Positions 23,861 to 32,872 of a stretch of 32,872 bases of DNA are shown here, piece after piece. Below the pieces are notes generated by a model. It was given only the letters and a program-made list of their open reading frames with translations, did no database searches and was not told where the DNA came from. How positions within the stretch are numbered: position 1 is the stretch's first letter; each line of letters opens with the position of its first letter. Made by a program: the position numbers and the translations under genes. This stretch comes from Paracoccaceae bacterium (lineage in GTDB: Bacteria; Pseudomonadota; Alphaproteobacteria; Rhodobacterales; Rhodobacteraceae): the NCBI GenBank assembly GCA_011389685.1, contig JAABTV010000024.1:1-32872 (forward strand). The letters run 5' to 3'.

Positions 23861-23899
23861 ACCTTGCCAAGCGCGGCGCATTCGCCCATTCAGACCGGC

Positions 23900-24910
23900 A
23901 TGAGCACCTATTTTCGACCCCTCGCCCAGATCGGCGCCGTGCGCCCGCCCGGTGCGCTGCCCCTTGCGGGTGGCGCCTGCTGGTTCACCCATGTCGAGGT
24001 GCTGCGCCGCGACACCCCGCCGGAAATACGGCCCGCCGCCACGCTCCCCGACGACATCCGCACCCGCCTGACCACGCCGCGCGCCCCGGTCTGCGGTCTC
24101 ACCCTGGATGCCCCGCGGATCATGGGCATCCTCAACGTGACCCCGGACAGCTTTTCCGACGGTGGCGCCTTCGACGGCTTCGCACCGGCCCTGCGCCATG
24201 CGCTCGGGATGGCCGAAGCCGGGGCCGACATGATCGACATCGGCGGCGAAAGCACCCGCCCGGGCGCGCAGGAGACTCCCGTCGCGGTGGAAATCGCGCG
24301 CACCGAACCGGTGATCCGCGCCATCGCCTCCGAGGTCACAACCCCGATCTCGATCGACACCCGCAAGGAATCCGTGGCCCGCGCCGCCCACGCCGCCGGG
24401 GCGGCGCTGGTCAATGATGTGGCCGGCCTCACCTTCGATCCGCTGCTGGCGCCGTTCTGCGCCGCGCAGGGCCTGCCGGTCTGCATCATGCATGCGCAGG
24501 GCGACCCCGAATCCATGCAGGACGACCCGCGCTATGGTGACGTGCTGCTCGATGTCTATGACTGGCTTGCGGACCGTGTCGAAACGCTCGAAGGGCTGGG
24601 CATCCCGCGTGGCCGCATCATCGTCGATCCGGGCATCGGCTTCGGCAAGACGGTGGCGCACAACCTGGCGCTCCTGAACGGCCTTTCGCTTTTTCACGGG
24701 CTGGGCTGCCCGGTGCTTCTGGGTGCCTCGCGCAAGGGCTTCATCGGCCGCCTGGGCCGCGCGCCCGACGCCGCCGACCGTGCCCCCGGCTCGATCGCCG
24801 TGGCGCTGGCCGCCGTCGCGCAGGGGGTGCAAATCCTGCGGGTTCATGATGTAAGCGAAACCGCACAGGCGCTGGCCCTCTGGCGCGCCGTCACGCAAGG
24901 ACGACCATGA
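23900..24910 (+). CDS. folP: Dihydropteroate synthase
   Basis: A 336-residue dihydropteroate synthase, joining hydroxymethyl-dihydropterin pyrophosphate with p-aminobenzoate; the target of sulfonamides. Motifs: [64 protein letters not shown] and [11 protein letters not shown] with the substrate-binding RKGF. The first 80 or so residues are an extra N-terminal segment not needed for the TIM barrel. ATG 23900 chosen over an upstream TTG (23864). The stop overlaps the glmM ATG (ATGA), so folB-folP-glmM read as one operon. Confidence 0.97.
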   Translation: MSTYFRPLAQIGAVRPPGALPLAGGACWFTHVEVLRRDTPPEIRPAATLPDDIRTRLTTPRAPVCGLTLDAPRIMGILNVTPDSFSDGGAFDGFAPALRHALGMAEAGADMIDIGGESTRPGAQETPVAVEIARTEPVIRAIASEVTTPISIDTRKESVARAAHAAGAALVNDVAGLTFDPLLAPFCAAQGLPVCIMHAQGDPESMQDDPRYGDVLLDVYDWLADRVETLEGLGIPRGRIIVDPGIGFGKTVAHNLALLNGLSLFHGLGCPVLLGASRKGFIGRLGRAPDAADRAPGSIAVALAAVAQGVQILRVHDVSETAQALALWRAVTQGRP

Positions 24911-26250
24911 CACGCAAGCTCTTCGGAACCGACGGGGTGCGCGGCACCGCCAACACGCATCCCATGACCGCCGAAATGGCGCTCAGGATCGGCGCCGCCG
25001 TGGGCCGCTATTTCCGGCAGGACAAATCGGTCGCCCACCGCGTCGTGATCGGCAAGGACACGCGGCTGTCGGGCTACATGTTCGAGAACGCGCTCACCGC
25101 CGGGCTGACCTCGACCGGCATGAACGTGCTTCTCCTTGGCCCCGTGCCAACCCCCGCCGTCGGCCTTCTGACCCATTCGATGCGGGCCGACCTGGGCGTG
25201 ATGATCTCGGCCTCGCACAACCCGGCCGTCGACAACGGGATCAAGTTCTTCGGCCCCGACGGGTTCAAGCTCTCGGACGAGGCCGAGACCGAGATCGAGG
25301 CGCTGATCGAACAGGGGGTCGAGCCGGTGCAGGCCCGCAACATCGGCCGCGCCAAGCGGATCGACGACGGCCGCTTCCGCTATGCCGAGCGGGTGAAATC
25401 CACCTTTCCATCGGGCCAGCGCCTCGACGGGATCAAGGTGGTCGTCGATTGCGCCAACGGCGCCGCCCACCGCACCGCCCCCGAAGTGCTGTGGGAACTG
25501 GGCGCCGAGGTCATCCCCGTGGGCGTGTCCCCCGACGGGTTCAACATCAACCAGGATTGCGGCTCGACCAATCCGCGCATCGCCTCAGAGACCGTGGTCT
25601 CCCACGGCGCCGATCTCGGCATCTGCCTCGATGGCGACGCCGACCGCGTGATCCTGATCGACGAGACCGGCACCCCCGCCGACGGCGATCAGATCATGGC
25701 GCTGCTGGCCGCCCGCTGGGCCGACGAGGGGCGGCTCAAGGGCGGCGCGCTGGTCGCCACGGTGATGTCCAACCTCGGGCTTGAACGGTTCCTTGTGGAT
25801 CGCGGCCTGCGGCTCGAACGCACTGCGGTCGGTGACCGCTATGTGGTCGAGCGGATGCGCGCGGGCGGCTTCAACCTCGGCGGAGAGCAATCGGGCCATA
25901 TCGTGATGACCGATTACGCCACCACCGGCGACGGGCTGATGGCCGCCCTGCAATTCCTGTCCGAGATGGTGCGCACCGGGCATCGCGCCTCGGATCTGGT
26001 GCGGAATTTCGACAAGGTGCCGCAGCTGTTGAAGAACGTGCGCTACAAGGCCGGTCAGGCGCCATTGACCGACGGTCGGGTGCAAAAGGCCATCGCCGAT
26101 GCCGAGGCGCGGCTTGACGGCAAGGGGCGGCTCCTGATCCGCAGATCGGGAACCGAGCCGCTGATCCGGGTCATGGCTGAATGCGAGGATGAAACCCTGC
26201 TCAACGCCGCCGTCGATCAGGTCATCGCGGCGGTCGAGGCGACGCTTTGA
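24907..26250 (+). CDS. glmM: Phosphoglucosamine mutase
   Basis: A 447-residue alpha-D-phosphohexomutase that converts glucosamine-6-phosphate to glucosamine-1-phosphate for UDP-GlcNAc, peptidoglycan and LPS. It opens with [12 protein letters not shown], has the catalytic phosphoserine loop [18 protein letters not shown], the metal-binding DGDADR, the sugar-binding GGEQSGH, and the C-terminal phosphate-binding [14 protein letters not shown]. Length is typical. Translationally coupled to folP through a 4-base overlap; the folB-folP-glmM order places the folate and wall-precursor genes under shared transcription. Confidence 0.98.
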   Translation: MTRKLFGTDGVRGTANTHPMTAEMALRIGAAVGRYFRQDKSVAHRVVIGKDTRLSGYMFENALTAGLTSTGMNVLLLGPVPTPAVGLLTHSMRADLGVMISASHNPAVDNGIKFFGPDGFKLSDEAETEIEALIEQGVEPVQARNIGRAKRIDDGRFRYAERVKSTFPSGQRLDGIKVVVDCANGAAHRTAPEVLWELGAEVIPVGVSPDGFNINQDCGSTNPRIASETVVSHGADLGICLDGDADRVILIDETGTPADGDQIMALLAARWADEGRLKGGALVATVMSNLGLERFLVDRGLRLERTAVGDRYVVERMRAGGFNLGGEQSGHIVMTDYATTGDGLMAALQFLSEMVRTGHRASDLVRNFDKVPQLLKNVRYKAGQAPLTDGRVQKAIADAEARLDGKGRLLIRRSGTEPLIRVMAECEDETLLNAAVDQVIAAVEATL

Positions 26251-26289
26251 CAGGTTAACACCGCGCGCAGGCCCCGAGGCGCATCCCCC

Positions 26290-26322
26290 GGCAGCCGGGT
26301 GGCAGCCGGACGGCAGCCGGAT
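26290..26322 (+). repeat. Three 11-bp tandem units after glmM
   Basis: GGCAGCCGGGT, GGCAGCCGGAC and GGCAGCCGGAT, head to tail, in the 348-bp gap between convergent glmM and ilvC. The last unit runs into GTCACCCCCCG, the 11-mer also found at 13265-13275. Confidence 0.8.
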
Positions 26323-26506
26323 GTCACCCCCCGCCCCGGTCTTCACCGTTGCTTGCATGTTTGCCCGCTTCGGGCCGCGCGCAGATGCCCGGATCAAACG
26401 AAAACAATGGGTTGCCCTTTGCGGGCGCGCGCACCGCCACCCCCGCGCATGGGTTTTTCATCACCAAAGGGTTAATTTTCGCCCCTGAAACGTCGGTTCT
26501 TGCACC

Positions 26507-26541
26507 AAAAAGCCCCCGACCAATGGGCCGGGGGCTCTCTG
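26507..26541 (-). terminator. ilvC intrinsic terminator
   Basis: On the minus strand, AGCCCCC and a few further bases pair with GGGGGCT across a short loop and the stem is followed by TTTTTGG. The stem lies about 60 bp after the ilvC stop, in the right orientation. Confidence 0.8.
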
Positions 26542-26598
26542 TGTCACGCTTGTGCGAATCGCGGAATCCGGGCCGTCTCAGTCCCCGACCCCCCGGCC

Positions 26599-27633
<1,035 letters not shown>

Positions 27634-27706
27634 TCAGTCCGTGTTGATCCTTCGGGGCGACCATCAGGCCGCAATCCCTGTTATGCGATCATAGGTAGGC
27701 TCCCCC

Positions 27707-27734
27707 GTGACATCTTGCCGAAATTGCCGATACT
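27707..27734 (+). promoter_or_regulatory. Candidate promoter of the Lrp pair
   Basis: GTGACA (27707-27712), 16-bp spacer, GATACT (27729-27734). Start of transcription would be near 27741. Just downstream, ATTC-GT-GAAT (27755-27764) within AAATCATTCGTGAATTTGA is an imperfect palindrome that could be an Lrp-type autoregulatory site. Confidence 0.4.
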
Positions 27735-27785
27735 GGGCTTGTGGGAAAGAAATCATTCGTGAATTTGAGAGAAAACGGAAATTCA

Positions 27786-28241
27786 ATGCTCGACGACACC
27801 GACCGCCGCATCCTCCGCCACTTCCAGGCCGCCCCCGAAGCCACCTCCACCCACCTCGCCGAACTCTGCGGATTGACGGCGTCGAACTGTTGGCGACGCC
27901 TTGAGCGGATGGAGGAAAAGGGCATCATCCTCGGTCAGGAAATCGTCATCGATTGGCAGGCATTGGGCTATTCGGTCGAGGTCTCGTTGCGCATCACGCT
28001 CGACAAGACCCAGCCGCGCGCCTTTGACGAATTTCTTGCCGCGGCACGGACGGTCCCTGAAGTTCTTGAAATACAGACCTTTCTGGGTCGGGTTGACACA
28101 CGTCTCTCGGTCATCGCCCGCGACATGCCGCATTATCAGCAGGTCTATCGCGACCGCATCCTGACCCTGCCGCATATCGCCGATATCGAGGCGCTGATGC
28201 ATGTCGCGCGCATCAAGACCGACGAGGTTCTGCCGGTATGA
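27786..28241 (+). CDS. Lrp/AsnC family regulator (first of a pair)
   Basis: A 151-residue Lrp/AsnC regulator. The N-terminal winged helix-turn-helix is LDDTDRRILRHFQAAPEATSTHLAELCGL (in part) with recognition helix TASNCWRRLERMEEKGII; the C-terminal RAM ligand-binding domain follows (VEVSLRITLD, VPEVLEIQTFLGRVDTRLSVIARDM). Such proteins form octamers and sense amino acids. ATG 27786 fits the family N-terminus; an upstream in-frame start at 27741 was rejected. Its stop overlaps the start of the second regulator. It is divergent from ilvC with a 164-bp gap, so ilvC is a plausible target. Confidence 0.92.
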   Translation: MLDDTDRRILRHFQAAPEATSTHLAELCGLTASNCWRRLERMEEKGIILGQEIVIDWQALGYSVEVSLRITLDKTQPRAFDEFLAAARTVPEVLEIQTFLGRVDTRLSVIARDMPHYQQVYRDRILTLPHIADIEALMHVARIKTDEVLPV

Positions 28242-28696
28242 TCGAACTCGACGACACCGACCGCGCCATCCTCCGCCACCTGGCCGGCGACGCCCGCCTC
28301 AGCGCTGGTGTCATTGGCAAGCGAATCGGTCTTTCACAGCCCCAGACATGGCGGCGAATCAATCGATTGATGGAATCGGGCGTGATTCGCAAACGCCGCC
28401 TGCTGCTTGATCGCGACAAGCTGGGCTTTGGCGTCACGGTGTTTCTGGGCGTGAAACTGGCCACCAAGGGGCGGGTCAGCCTCGAGGATTTCGAGCGCGC
28501 CGTCTCGGCCATTCCCGAGGTGCAGACGGTCGAGCATGTGCTGGGGCTTTACGATTACCGGCTGCGCGTCGTTGCCCGCGACATCCCCGATTTCGAGCGC
28601 ATTCTGCGCCGCCGCATCATGACCTTGCCCGGTGCGGGCGGGGTCGAAGCCAATGTCCTCTTGTCGGAAGAACGCCTTGGGGGCCCAATCGGATGA
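28238..28696 (+). CDS. Lrp/AsnC family regulator (second of a pair)
   Basis: A 152-residue Lrp/AsnC regulator with HTH (VIGKRIGLSQPQTWRRINRLMESGVIRKRR) and RAM domain (FGVTVFLGVKLATKG, IPEVQTVEHVLGLYDYRLRVVARDI). It is clearly related to the preceding gene but distinct (both carry an unusual tryptophan before the RR of the recognition helix). The ATG overlaps the upstream stop (ATGA), implying coupled translation and roughly equal amounts, compatible with mixed oligomers. Convergent with the UbiH-type gene after 6 bp. Confidence 0.92.
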   Translation: MIELDDTDRAILRHLAGDARLSAGVIGKRIGLSQPQTWRRINRLMESGVIRKRRLLLDRDKLGFGVTVFLGVKLATKGRVSLEDFERAVSAIPEVQTVEHVLGLYDYRLRVVARDIPDFERILRRRIMTLPGAGGVEANVLLSEERLGGPIG

Positions 28697-28702
28697 CCAC
28701 TC

Positions 28703-29905
28703 CTACCCGCGCGCACCCAGCCCAAGCTGCATCATCGCCCTGCGCACCGGCGCCAATGAATAGATCGCGCCCAGACCCGCCATCCGCAGGTCGCGCAAGG
28801 GTTGGCTTTCGATCATCGAGGCGCGGTTCAGCAGGTCAACCCCCGCCACCCGTGCCTGCACTTCGGTGTGCCGACGGCGGTGATAGGTTTCGAGCATCTG
28901 TCGTTCCCCCAGCCGGTCAGGGCTGGATTGCGCAATATATAGTAGTGCGCGCATGTCACTCAACGACATGTTGAGTCCCTGCGCCCCGATCGGGGGCACG
29001 ACATGGGCGGCCTCGGCCACAAGCGCCACGCGTTCGCCATACATGCGCTCCGCGATCTGGCTGATGATCGGCCACACCGTCCGCCGCGAGGCCAGCGTCA
29101 ATGGCCCGAATAGCCCGCAAGACCGTTCATTCATCGCCGCTTCGAACTCGGGTTCATCCAACCCGGCAAGCCGCACCACCTCGGGCCCGCGCTCCATCCA
29201 CACGATCGCGGACGAGGGCCGCCCTTGATAATCGGGCAGGGGGACCAGCGTAAAGGGCCCGCCCGAGCGGTGGATCTCGGTTGAAACATTGTTGTGAGGG
29301 ATCGGGTGCGTCACCGCAAAAGCCAGCGCCTTTTGCCCGTAGCGCGTTGTTTTCACGGGTATTTCGCATGCCTGACGCACTGGGGAATTGCGCCCATCCG
29401 CGGCGATGACCAGCCGAACCTGGACCCGGCTACCATCGCTCAACCCGACCCGCGCCCCGGCCTCACGCGCGAAAAGCGAGGCAAAACCGATTCCGGGGCG
29501 GAACGCGACATTCGGCAGGTTCTGAAGTCGCGCAACCATCTCGCGACGCAAGAGCCAGTTCGGCAAATTCCACCCGAAGGGACGGTCCGAGATATCCCCG
29601 GCGTCGAAATCCCTGGTCAGGCGCGGCTCCGGGTCGGGACCGCCCGCATCGACGATCCGCATGACCTGAAGCGGGGCCGCATGGGTCGCGAGCCTCTGCC
29701 AAAGCCCTGCGAATTCAAGCAGATCGCGGGCAGGTTGCAGAAATGCAGTCGTGCGCAGATCCGCCCCGTCGGCATCGCGTTCGGTGATCGGTGGGCTGGG
29801 ATCGACACAGAGAACGGAAAACCCCGCACTTGCGAAAACCGCAGCGGCGGTCAGCCCCGCGACACCGCCGCCGGAGACAAGAATGTCGAAATCGAACTCT
29901 GCCAT
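28703..29905 (-). CDS. UbiH/UbiF/Coq6-family FAD-dependent hydroxylase
   Basis: A 400-residue flavoprotein hydroxylase. FAD-binding GxGxxG-type start DILVSGGGVAGLTAAAVFAS, the DG motif VIAADGRNSPVRQA, and a third FAD motif VALVAEAAHVVPPIGAQGLNMSLSD. In most family members that last motif reads GDAAH...GGQGLN; here GD is AE and GG is GA. Members hydroxylate the ubiquinone ring; which carbon is attacked cannot be read from sequence, so no symbol is given. A strong AGGAGGTGG precedes the ATG. The closest neighbour upstream on the same strand is a small membrane protein (73 bp away). Confidence 0.88.
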   Translation of the reverse strand: MAEFDFDILVSGGGVAGLTAAAVFASAGFSVLCVDPSPPITERDADGADLRTTAFLQPARDLLEFAGLWQRLATHAAPLQVMRIVDAGGPDPEPRLTRDFDAGDISDRPFGWNLPNWLLRREMVARLQNLPNVAFRPGIGFASLFAREAGARVGLSDGSRVQVRLVIAADGRNSPVRQACEIPVKTTRYGQKALAFAVTHPIPHNNVSTEIHRSGGPFTLVPLPDYQGRPSSAIVWMERGPEVVRLAGLDEPEFEAAMNERSCGLFGPLTLASRRTVWPIISQIAERMYGERVALVAEAAHVVPPIGAQGLNMSLSDMRALLYIAQSSPDRLGERQMLETYHRRRHTEVQARVAGVDLLNRASMIESQPLRDLRMAGLGAIYSLAPVRRAMMQLGLGARG

Positions 29906-29978
29906 GCCACGCCACCTCCTGCATCATGCCTAGCGGATCAGGCCGAGCGTTTCCACGTGCCATTCCGTCCGCTGCGCC

Positions 29979-30194
29979 TCATCCCCGGGCGACAATGATG
30001 AGTACGAGATAGATCAGCGGAACACTGGCCAGAGCGGGGATGTAGAGACCGGGCACACCCCATTTGAAGATTGCGGCTCCCCAAACCGTAACAATGAGGA
30101 AAAGTGCGATGAATATCTTCTTGGCCAGTGCCGTGTCCTGGGCGTCTTCATCGGGTTCGGGATGGGCTTGGCCCGTCGGTTCATTTTCGGACAT
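29979..30194 (-). CDS. Small two-helix membrane protein
   Basis: A 71-residue protein with a hydrophilic acidic N-terminus (SENEPTGQAHPEPDEDAQD) and two hydrophobic helices (IFIALFLIVTVWGAAIF and GLYIPALASVPLIYLVLIIV). No family assignment. An AAGGAG ribosome site about 8 nt before the ATG supports it as a real gene. It lies between the UbiH-type gene and the HAD gene, all on the minus strand. Upstream (30272-30284) is TGACA-TTC-TGTCA, a short palindrome that might be an operator. Confidence 0.7.
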   Translation of the reverse strand: MSENEPTGQAHPEPDEDAQDTALAKKIFIALFLIVTVWGAAIFKWGVPGLYIPALASVPLIYLVLIIVARG

Positions 30195-30301
30195 GCGCGC
30201 GTCTCCTTGGTTGAATGTTCTTCGCTTCTAACGAATGGGACGGCCCGTGCGACACGCGGATTGCCGCAGCGTGACATTCTGTCAGGTTGAACGGCGCCAT
30301 A

Positions 30302-30949
30302 TCAATTGGCCAGACGCGCCAGAAACCCGGCAAGATCATCCGTGTGATGATGCACATGCCCGACCTCTTCCGGAGTCGGTGCCACATGCACCGTGCGCAT
30401 CCCGAGCGCATGCGGAACCGCCAGATTGCGCGGATCGTCCTCGAACATCACAGCTTTGAGCGGATCCAGCCCGTCACTGGCGAACACGGCTTCAAAGGCG
30501 CGCCGTTCAGGCTTCGGGTGAAATCCTGCCTGCTCGACGCCATAGATCGCATCGAATGCACCATCGAGCCCGCGCGCGGCGATCACGCGTTCGGCATAGG
30601 GGGCAGTCCCGTTGGTAAAGACGATCTTGCGACCGGGCAGGACGTCTATTCTGTGCCGCAGGTTGTGATCAGGCGTAAGGGTGTCGAGCGAGATTTCGTG
30701 CACTTCAGTCAGATAAGGAGCCGGATCGACCTTGTGTTCCTGCATCAATCCCGCAAGAGTTGTGCCGTAGTCACGCCAGTATGACTTGCGCAGTCGGTCG
30801 GCCTGGGGGCGGTCGACTCCCAACGCCTGCATCACGAAATTCGTCATCCGCAGTTCGATCTGGTCGAACAGGCGCGCCTCTGGTGGATAAAGAGTGTTGT
30901 CGAGATCGAAAACCCAGTGGGTGACATGGGCAAACAGATTGCGGGGCAT
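30302..30949 (-). CDS. HAD-family pyrimidine 5'-nucleotidase-like hydrolase
   Basis: A 215-residue HAD-superfamily phosphatase of the SDT1/pyrimidine 5'-nucleotidase type. Motif I is WVFDLDNTLYPP (nucleophile Asp), motif II VFTNGTAPYAERV, motif III lysine in FHPKPERRAFEAV, and motif IV VMFEDDPRNLAVPHALGM. A helical cap lies between motifs I and II (LRKSYWRDYGTTLAGLM). Probable role: removing phosphate from pyrimidine nucleotides or related phosphorylated metabolites. The ATG at 30949 is preferred; a TTG six bases upstream is also possible. No good Shine-Dalgarno. Divergent from the GntR gene with a 107-bp gap. Confidence 0.88.
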   Translation of the reverse strand: MPRNLFAHVTHWVFDLDNTLYPPEARLFDQIELRMTNFVMQALGVDRPQADRLRKSYWRDYGTTLAGLMQEHKVDPAPYLTEVHEISLDTLTPDHNLRHRIDVLPGRKIVFTNGTAPYAERVIAARGLDGAFDAIYGVEQAGFHPKPERRAFEAVFASDGLDPLKAVMFEDDPRNLAVPHALGMRTVHVAPTPEEVGHVHHHTDDLAGFLARLAN

Positions 30950-30996
30950 GTGCAAACGCTAGGCGAAGAGCGAAGGCCATGCAAGTGATGTGAGGG

Positions 30997-31025
30997 TTGA
31001 AGCCCCGGCATTTTGCGGTTCTACT
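30997..31025 (+). promoter_or_regulatory. Candidate promoter of the GntR gene
   Basis: TTGAAG (30997-31002), 17-bp spacer, TCTACT (31020-31025), 31 nt before the ATG at 31057. Both hexamers match the sigma-70 consensus at four or more positions with ideal spacing. Confidence 0.5.
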
Positions 31026-31056
31026 TTGTGCCGGGCGCAGTTGCGAAAGGTTCAGA

Positions 31057-31704
31057 ATGACAGAGGCAAAGACCGCACAGCGCGATGCCTATTCCCTCAT
31101 ACTCGAGGCGATTGACCTTGGTGAATTCCGCCCCGGAGATCGACTTGTCGAGAGCGATCTTGCAGAGAGATTTGGAGTGTCGCGGACGCCGATTCGTGAA
31201 GCTTTGCAACGGCTTGAGACCCAACAGCTCCTGACGCGTGATGGGCGCAGCCTGATTATTGCGTCGCTCGACCATAACCAGATGGCCGAGCTTTACGTAG
31301 TTCGCGCGGAGTTGGAGGGGCTTGCGGCGCGGCTGGCGGCGAAACATGCGACGGAGGAGGAAACGAGGGTGCTGCGCGATATGGTAGAGGACGACCGGAG
31401 CCTGGTGAACGATCCAACCGCGCTGGCCCGGGCGAACCGGCGATTTCACCGTCAGCTTCATCTGGCCTCGCATAACCGGTTTCTCATGCAACAACTGACG
31501 TTGGTGCATCAGTCGATGGCCTTGATGGAAACGACATCGCTGGCGGTCGAGGGCCGCGGCGAGACGGCGCTTGCCGAACACGACGCGATCGTGCGCGCGA
31601 TCGAGAACCGCGATGAAGATTCCGCGCAGTCGGCCCTGAAGGAACATATTTCAAGGGCTTTCATGACCCGCCTCAAACTGGACGCGAGTGCTTTCGACGG
31701 TTGA
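31057..31704 (+). CDS. GntR/FadR-family transcriptional regulator (FCD type)
   Basis: A 215-residue regulator. N-terminal winged HTH: GEFRPGDRLVESDLAERFGV, SRTPIREALQRLETQQLL. The C-terminal domain is the all-helical FCD ligand-binding fold (ELYVVRAELEGLAARLAA, ANRRFHRQLHLASHNRFL, EHDAIVRAIENRDEDSAQSALKEHI), with Asp/His residues of the FCD metal site (HRQLH, EHDAI). Ligand is probably a small organic acid; unknown. GAAAGG precedes the ATG. Its last 54 bases overlap the 3' end of the convergent glycosyltransferase gene. Confidence 0.93.
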   Translation: MTEAKTAQRDAYSLILEAIDLGEFRPGDRLVESDLAERFGVSRTPIREALQRLETQQLLTRDGRSLIIASLDHNQMAELYVVRAELEGLAARLAAKHATEEETRVLRDMVEDDRSLVNDPTALARANRRFHRQLHLASHNRFLMQQLTLVHQSMALMETTSLAVEGRGETALAEHDAIVRAIENRDEDSAQSALKEHISRAFMTRLKLDASAFDG

Positions 31705-32872
31705 GGACGGTGCGATCTCGGGTGTTTTCAGGGAATGTCCGTGTTGGGTCTTGTCCCAGAAAAAAGGTCGGAAAACCAATTCATAAAGCGCCTTGTAGGC
31801 CGCGATCGCGCCAAGCGGAAAATAGAAATGCAGTGTCGGCGCCCACGCAAGTAGGTGGCGATGGCGGGGACCTGACACAGCGGTTGCATTGATAAGCACG
31901 GTGAGCGCCTCGATCATCAGAAACAGGACGCCAAGATTTACCAGGACACTGCGCGGCAGGATGGGATCAAGTGGATGCGCAAGCCCAAGCAGAACCAGCC
32001 AGAACGACCACAGGAACGGTGCCAGAACGAATTGTGAGAGTGCCGTTATGAAATGGGCCTGAAACCCCCAGAATTTCAGATGTCCCATCTGGCGGTAGAA
32101 GTGGATCGGGTTGCGCATGTGGACAAGGTAAGTGACCATGTATCCCTTGAGCCAGCGCGATCGTTGACGAACCCATGGCCAAAGGCGGCAATTGGCCTCT
32201 TCTCCGGTGGTGGTGTTGATCACCTCGGTGCGATAACCGTGCCGCGCGAGGCGAAACCCGAGGTCGGCGTCTTCGGTGACGTTATGTGCGTCCCACCCGC
32301 CGAGTTCCTCGAGCACGTGACGACGGAACCAGAGCGTGGTCCCGCCCAGCGGAATGGCAAGCCCGAGCCGCGACATTCCGGGCAGCATCAACCGGAACCA
32401 GGCTGCGTATTCGACGGTGAAACACCGCGCCAGCCAGTTCTGACGGCTGTTGTAATAATCCAGAACCCCTTGAAGGCAAACGACATCCTCGGGGGTGTGA
32501 AAGAACCGCTCGACCACGCGGTCGATCTGGTCGGGGTCGGGTTCGTCCTCTGCGTCCCAAATGCCGACAATGTCACCATCGCAGAAATCGAGCGCGTAGT
32601 TCATTGCACGTGGTTTCGTCTTGGGCTGACCTTCGGGAACTTCAACGACGCGAATCCAGGTGGGCAGATCGCATTTGGCAATGGTGTCGCGTGTCAGCGT
32701 GTCGTTTTCTTCGAGTACGAGCACGATATCGAGCAGGGATTTCGGATAGGTTAATCGTCCGAGCCGTTGCACCAGAGCCTGTGCGATCTCGGTTTCCTTG
32801 AACAGGGGCACCAGCACAGAGACCTTGGGAAGCTGGACCTCACACGGGTCGATCGGGGTGCGCGCGGGGTCG
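31651..32872 (-). CDS. Family 2 glycosyltransferase (cellulose-synthase-like), 5' end outside window
   Basis: The frame is open to the window edge (the first visible residues are DPARTPIDPCEVQLPKVSVL), so the start and N-terminal part are missing. Visible: LVPLFKETEIAQ nucleotide-sugar fold, DxD-like IWDAEDEPDPDQ, VTEDADLGFRLARHGYRTE, the QxxRW signature RQRSRWLKGYM, and three membrane helices near the C-terminus. This is the processive GT2 architecture of cellulose- and N-acetylglucosamine-polymer synthases; substrate unknown. The C-terminal 17 or so residues overlap the end of the GntR gene in antisense. Conclusion about length is not possible from this window. Confidence 0.88.
   Translation of the reverse strand, partial: DPARTPIDPCEVQLPKVSVLVPLFKETEIAQALVQRLGRLTYPKSLLDIVLVLEENDTLTRDTIAKCDLPTWIRVVEVPEGQPKTKPRAMNYALDFCDGDIVGIWDAEDEPDPDQIDRVVERFFHTPEDVVCLQGVLDYYNSRQNWLARCFTVEYAAWFRLMLPGMSRLGLAIPLGGTTLWFRRHVLEELGGWDAHNVTEDADLGFRLARHGYRTEVINTTTGEEANCRLWPWVRQRSRWLKGYMVTYLVHMRNPIHFYRQMGHLKFWGFQAHFITALSQFVLAPFLWSFWLVLLGLAHPLDPILPRSVLVNLGVLFLMIEALTVLINATAVSGPRHRHLLAWAPTLHFYFPLGAIAAYKALYELVFRPFFWDKTQHGHSLKTPEIAPSSTVESTRVQFEAGHESP

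Larger units (their letters stand above)
26251..26598. other. Gap between convergent glmM and ilvC
   Basis: 348 bp without a credible gene. It holds the 11-bp tandem repeat (26290-26322), the shared motif at 26311-26333, an AT-richer stretch with GTTAATTTTC (26471-26480) and the ilvC terminator at its right side. I see no clear terminator for glmM; a weak GCGGG/CCCGC pairing before GGGTTTTTC (26454-26459 region) is the best candidate. Confidence 0.6.

Noticed and set aside
27711..27726. CATCTTGCCGAAAT as a fourth copy of the 3'-flank motif
   Set aside because: Only the first block matches, AAATACTC is absent, and it lies in a divergent promoter region rather than after a stop codon.

Overview
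The window is a GC-rich stretch of ordinary chromosome from an alphaproteobacterium, most likely a Rhodobacterales (Roseobacter/Paracoccaceae-type) species. The evidence is the gene set and order: ftsY - EamA - yciB/ispZ, glyQ - small membrane-anchored protein - glyS - PPDK-like protein, folB (long form) - folP - glmM, and ilvC divergent from two Lrp-type regulators. A SAM-II riboswitch before metZ and a DUF1127 protein fit the same group. I cannot name a genus. I see no tRNA, rRNA, CRISPR, transposase, phage gene or defence locus.

Layout. 0-3.2 kb: an AlkB-like di-iron membrane hydroxylase coupled to a small exported protein (minus strand), a YhhN/lysoplasmalogenase-like membrane protein (plus), and a small kinase-fold protein (minus) with an excellent Pho box in front of it. 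3.4-6.6 kb: ftsY with a very long acidic/proline linker, an EamA-type transporter and the septation/envelope protein YciB. 6.7-8.4 kb: an alpha/beta hydrolase and a Nu-type glutathione transferase in one minus-strand unit. 8.5-9.9 kb: SAM-II riboswitch, terminator and metZ. 10.1-13.1 kb: folE2, a DUF1127 protein and trkH. 13.3-15.1 kb: an exported SPOR/peptidoglycan-binding/trypsin-fold protein that lacks the whole catalytic triad. 15.2-22.0 kb: glyQ, a small anchored protein, glyS, an ABM-type monooxygenase (minus) and a PPDK-like protein with an altered ATP site. 22.1-26.3 kb: a SleB-type cell-wall hydrolase and the folB-folP-glmM operon. 26.6-28.7 kb: ilvC (minus), divergent from a translationally coupled pair of Lrp/AsnC regulators. 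28.7-32.9 kb: a UbiH-type flavin hydroxylase, a small two-helix membrane protein, a HAD nucleotidase, a GntR regulator and a family 2 glycosyltransferase that runs off the right edge.

Functionally the window is mostly housekeeping: translation (glyQS), membrane targeting (ftsY), folate (folE2, folB, folP), cell-wall precursors (glmM), methionine (metZ) and branched-chain amino acids (ilvC). The points worth a second look are two apparently decommissioned enzymes (the triad-less protease and the PPDK-like protein), two fused or re-ordered proteins (folB with an extra C-terminal domain, FtsY with its linker inside the N region), and several non-coding signals: the Pho box, the riboswitch, an NrdR-box-like palindrome or hairpin, and a strand-consistent motif found just 3' of three genes.
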